Below, in pieces: positions 59,990-64,000 of a stretch of 64,000 nucleotides of DNA. The translations under genes and the position numbers were made by a program. The number at the start of each line of letters is the position of its first letter. The first letter of the stretch is position 1. The notes under the pieces are model-generated. The model was not told where the DNA came from. It ran no database searches and saw only the letters and a list, made by a program, of their open reading frames with translations. The DNA is from Atrina japonica (lineage: Eukaryota > Mollusca > Bivalvia > Pterioida > Pinnidae): NCBI GenBank assembly GCA_030159075.1, contig BROG01000151.1, forward strand, positions 943,501-1,007,500, in the 5' to 3' direction.

Positions 59990-61720
59990 ATTATACCAAT
60001 AAATCTAAGATTTCTCTACAAAAGCAATTCTACAACCATAAATCCCAAACATCTCTAGTAAAAAAACAACTCTATCACCATAAATTTGAGAAGAAAAACC
60101 TCATCCTTAGAAAAAACAACTACATGTATACCACCATCAATCTTGAACATCCCAAGAAAAACAACTCTACAACCATCAATCTCAAACATCCCTATAAAAA
60201 CACCTCTACAACCATCAATCTCAAACATCCCTATAAAAACAACTCTACAACCATCAATCTCAAACATCCCTATAAAAACAACTCTACAACCATCAATCTA
60301 ACCATCAATCTCAAAATAACATCCCTATAACCAAACGAGAAAAAGAACACAACTAAAAACACCTCTACAACCATCAATCTCAAACATCCCTATAAAAACA
60401 ACTCTACAACCATCAATCTCAAACATCCCTATAAAAACAACTCTACAACCATCAATCTCAAATATCCCTATAAAAAAAACTCTACAACCATCATTCTTGA
60501 ACATCCTACAAAACATAGAAAATACACCTCTACAACCATCAATCAATCTCAAACATCCTCTATAAAAAACACCTCTACAACCATCAAAAAACAACTCTCA
60601 AAACATCCCTATAAAAACCCAATAATACACAAACCACACTAAAAAAACAACTCCAACACTCCAAAAACGTAACCACAACTCTACAACCATCAATCATCCC
60701 TATAAAAACAACTCAAACATCCCTATAAAAACAACTCTACAACCATCAATCTAACCATCAATCTCAAACATCCCTATAAAAACACCTCTACAACCATCAA
60801 TCTCAAACATCCCTATAAAAACAACTCTACAACCATCAATCTCAAACATCCCTATAAAAACAACTCTACAACCATCAATCTCAAATATCCCTATAAAAAA
60901 ACTCTACAACCATCATTCTTGAACATCCTTAGAAAATACACCTCTACAACCATCAATCTCAAACATCCCTATAAAAACACCTCTACAACCATCAATCTCA
61001 AACATCCCTATAAAAACACCTCTACAACCATCAATCTCAAACATCCCTATAAAAACACCTCTACAACCATCAATCTCAAACATCCCTATAAAAACAACTC
61101 TACAACCGTCAATCTCAAACATTCCTATAAAAACACCTCTACAACCATCAATCTCAAACATCCCTATAAAAACAACTCTACAACCGTCAATCTCAAACAT
61201 CCCTATAAAAACAACTCTACAACCATCAATCTCAAACATCCCTATAAAAACAACTCTACAACCATCAATCTAACCATCAATCTCAAACATCCCTATAAAA
61301 ACACCTCTACAACCATCAATCTCAAACATCCCTATAAAAACAACTCTACAACCATCAATCTCAAACATCCCCTAATAAAAACAACTCTACAACCATCAAT
61401 CTCAAATATCCCTATAAAAAAACTCTACAACCATCATTTTTGAACATCCTTAGAAAATACACCTCTACAACCATCAATCTCAAACATCCCTATAAAAACA
61501 ACTCTACAACCATCAATTTCAAACATCCCCAGAAAGGACAACACTACAACCATCAATCTCAGACATCTCTATCTAGAAAGGACAACTCTAACAGTCATAT
61601 ACATTTGTATGTGCAACATCCCTGGAAAAGACAACTCTACTTCCATAAATTTAGAACATCCCAAGAAAAAACACACTGTAAACCATAAATCTTGGACATC
61701 CCTAGAAAAAGAAACTCTTT
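59990..61720. repeat. Minisatellite, about 39-bp unit
   Basis: ACTCTACAACCATCAATCTC AAACATCCCTATAAAAACA, more than 35 copies. Blocks of several units are themselves duplicated: the order ..TCAATCTAACCATCAATCTC.. recurs at 60296, 60750 and 61267, about 455-517 bp apart. Confidence 0.95.
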
Positions 61721-62834
61721 GATATCCGTTTTTTAAAAGTTTGCCCTGAGCAGATGGGATATATATTTACTACTGTACACCATGACCTATATCTATGCAT
61801 TAAAGATCCACCTTCAAATACTTTGCTTTTATTTATGTAGATGACAATTTCAAAGATGAACCTCAGATTGAAATATAGCCCCAGACTCTTGCACTGACAT
61901 AATCTATATGATAAAATCTATTACATTCAACAAAACAGATGCAAATGTTATCTACATTACATTGCATGATGTAGTATATATTAATGAATGCTACTTTTAA
62001 AGTCGGCTTAAATTAAGGATACAAGGATAAATTGACATATCTGTGTTAACCCAAATTAATAAAGGTCATATACTTTTCCATACATATGTACATTGTATAT
62101 ATATTTTCCCAATAATGCACTTTTAAAGCAGATCAATAGACAGGTGTCCTTTAATTAACTGTACACTACTGTAAGAAATGGATGACACAGCAGAGTGACT
62201 AAACACTTCACTTTTCTTCACATACAAATAATACATGTACATGTACATGTATTGTAACAGATTTTTACAAAGGCTGTCTCTAGAATGACAACAGATAAAT
62301 AATAACAAACAAAATAAAAAATGTCAGAACAACAAAATATAAAAATGATAAAAAAAAACAAAAAAAAACAAGAGATGATATCTGTTTATGATTTCCATGA
62401 CAAATTACGAGGATCACTAAAACAGGATAAATAACAATGAAAATGACAGAACTCCATTATCTGTTGATTTTACAAAATGGAGCATTTCAGATTAAAGTTA
62501 ATGGGCAATGACAACTTAAAATGAAAATCCTCATGAGTACATCACATTCATTTGTTAAAACTGACATCAATGTGTTGATAATCCAAACTCCCTTTTCTGT
62601 AAACCATATTTACTATTCATCACAACTGCGGTTGATAATAAACATTAGAATAGAAATTCTTGGGGTTTTTTTCCACTGACATTTATTTACATTTTAAACT
62701 TTGTACATGTATTATATGTTCTCAATATAATATTTTGTTTACAAAAATGTGTCTATTTATAATGGACAGTTTTTGTTATTTGCCATAGTTTATCAGGTAT
62801 TCCACTATGATGTTTTTATTTAAATGGCATAATC
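61721..62834. other. Non-coding stretch
   Basis: Nothing supported. Confidence 0.5.
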
Positions 62835-63595
62835 ACATGCTACAGGTGAAGAAGTGCTAGAACTAGAATCATATGAAGGTCTATCTGAAGTTGATTCTAC
62901 AGGTGTGGTAGTGCTAGAACTTCAATGTTATGTAGGCCTTAACCTGAACTTGAATCTCACAGGTGTAATAGTGCTAGAACTTCAATCTTATGTAGGCCTT
63001 AACCTGAACTTGAATCTCACAGGTGTGATAGTGCTAGAACTTCAATCTTATTTAGGCCTTAACCTGAACTTGAATCTCACAGGTGTGATAGTGCTAGAAC
63101 TTTATTCTTATGTAGGCCTACCTGTAACTGATTTTCAAAGGTGTATTAAATGCTTGAACTTTAGGCCTATCTGTAACTGAATCTCCCAGGTGTAGTAAGT
63201 GCTAGAACTTCAATCTTATGTAGACCTACCTGTAATGGAATCTCACAGGTGTAGTAAGTGCTTGAACTTCTATCTTATGTAGGCCTACCTGTAACTGAAT
63301 CTCTCAGGTGTAATATATGTAAGTGCTAGAACTTCAAACTTATGTAGGCCTACCTGTAATTGAATCTCACAGGTGTAGTAAGTTCTAAAACTTCAAATTT
63401 ATGTAATCTCACAGGCATAGGAAGTGCTTGAACTTCAATCTTATGTAGGGCTACCTGGAACTGAATCTCACAGGTGTGGTAGTGCTAGTTCTTCAATCTT
63501 ATGTAGGCCTACCTGTAAATGAATCTCACAGGTGTAGTAGTGCTAGAACTTCTATTTTATGTAGGCCTACATGAAATTGAATCTCACCAGTGTGC
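62835..63595. repeat. Minisatellite, about 59-bp unit
   Basis: TCTCACAGGTGTAGTAAGTG, CTAGAACTTCAATCTTATGT, AGGCCTACCTGTAACTGAA. About 12 copies. The open frame at 62854-63180 is a repeat translation. Confidence 0.92.
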
Positions 63596-64000
63596 TTTCA
63601 CAGAATTTCAAGAATGGTTTTAAAAATTGCATCCCCATAAGGTGAAAATAACTACTGGTACATATTTATATTGTCTACAAGACTTTCTCTAAGAGTTTCT
63701 TATATCAACTACATGCACATGTATATAAAACTCGAATTTTAACTTATTCAAGTTATTGGTTTTTCATATTGTTTTAAGTCAAACAATCAGGCTTTTTTCT
63801 AACAATATTGGGAAATACCACTGGCGACACAATTGGAAACTTTAATGTGAATTTGTGTCAAATTGGAATAATAACACATGTGAATTCAAATGCAATGGAA
63901 TCTCTTTTTTCCTCCAGAAATAATCTATTTTTCATATTAGTCACAGTTTATACACCAAATTGGGGCAAAAACATGAATTTTGTATTAAGAAATGGGGCCA
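63596..64000. other. Non-coding stretch to window end
   Basis: Nothing supported. Confidence 0.5.

Noticed and set aside
59941..61688. Long open frames with repeated NLKHPYKNNSTTI or MFEIDGCRVVFIG peptides on both strands
   Set aside because: The 39-bp minisatellite is a multiple of three; both strands are open for the same reason, with no gene signals.
62854..63180. 108-codon open frame with LNLNLTGVIVLELQSYVG repeats
   Set aside because: Product of the 59-bp minisatellite, with no start context, splice sites or family resemblance.

Overview
This window looks like non-coding and intron-rich DNA of an invertebrate animal, most likely a bivalve mollusc. The base composition is strongly AT-rich and no long open frame survives. 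Splice-like sites flank only short coding pieces. The dispersed repeats (a repeat rich in AGGTCA motifs, tRNA-derived SINEs, a Penelope-like element with a YIDD reverse transcriptase, Tc1 and mariner relics, many short TIR elements) are of kinds I associate with bivalve genomes. The assignment is from recognition, not a search.

Genes. I see no complete gene. On the + strand, bases 1-138 read as the last 45 codons of a protein followed by a poly(A) signal. Two further exon-like pieces lie at 831-1004 (resembling the start of a TLC domain) and 3163-3288 (strong acceptor, then a stop). A weaker terminal-exon candidate is at 11743-11837. On the - strand, 7067-7287 has a good acceptor, a start codon, 23 codons and a perfect GTAAGT donor. 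A TATA box followed by a GTAAGT donor at 42686-42767, and a second promoter-like block at 40720-40870, could be upstream first exons. If these belong together, most of the window is one long - strand intron, but that is inference.

Satellites. About 20 kb by my tally is tandem repeat in some twenty unrelated arrays with units of about 28-60 bp, plus long (GA)n, (TA)n and (CA)n tracts. The largest are a 28-bp array at 15.28-18.37 kb with visible higher-order repeats of about 280 and 784 bp, and another 28-bp array at 31.77-37.37 kb that is split by a 5'-truncated Penelope-like element (33.67-35.29 kb).

Mobile elements. Relics include a Tc1-like transposon (29.27-30.77 kb), a mariner (46.61-48.12 kb) carrying a SINE inserted across its start codon, a non-LTR retrotransposon 3' fragment (10.99-11.23 kb), at least six tRNA-derived SINE pieces, and several families of short inverted-repeat elements. 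These are pogo-like elements beginning CAGTGGAA beside (TA)n, TTAA-bounded palindromes of about 90 bp in three copies, an unassigned GGGCCC-ended family in two copies, and others. Nesting is common: a SINE in a mariner, a MITE in a SINE, a retroelement in a satellite.

The most unusual structure is at 39.71-41.40 kb: a 1.5-kb element with GGTGTC ends sits inside a pogo-like MITE and carries a 32-bp palindromic tandem array, internal inverted arms with C and G tracts, and a promoter-like block.
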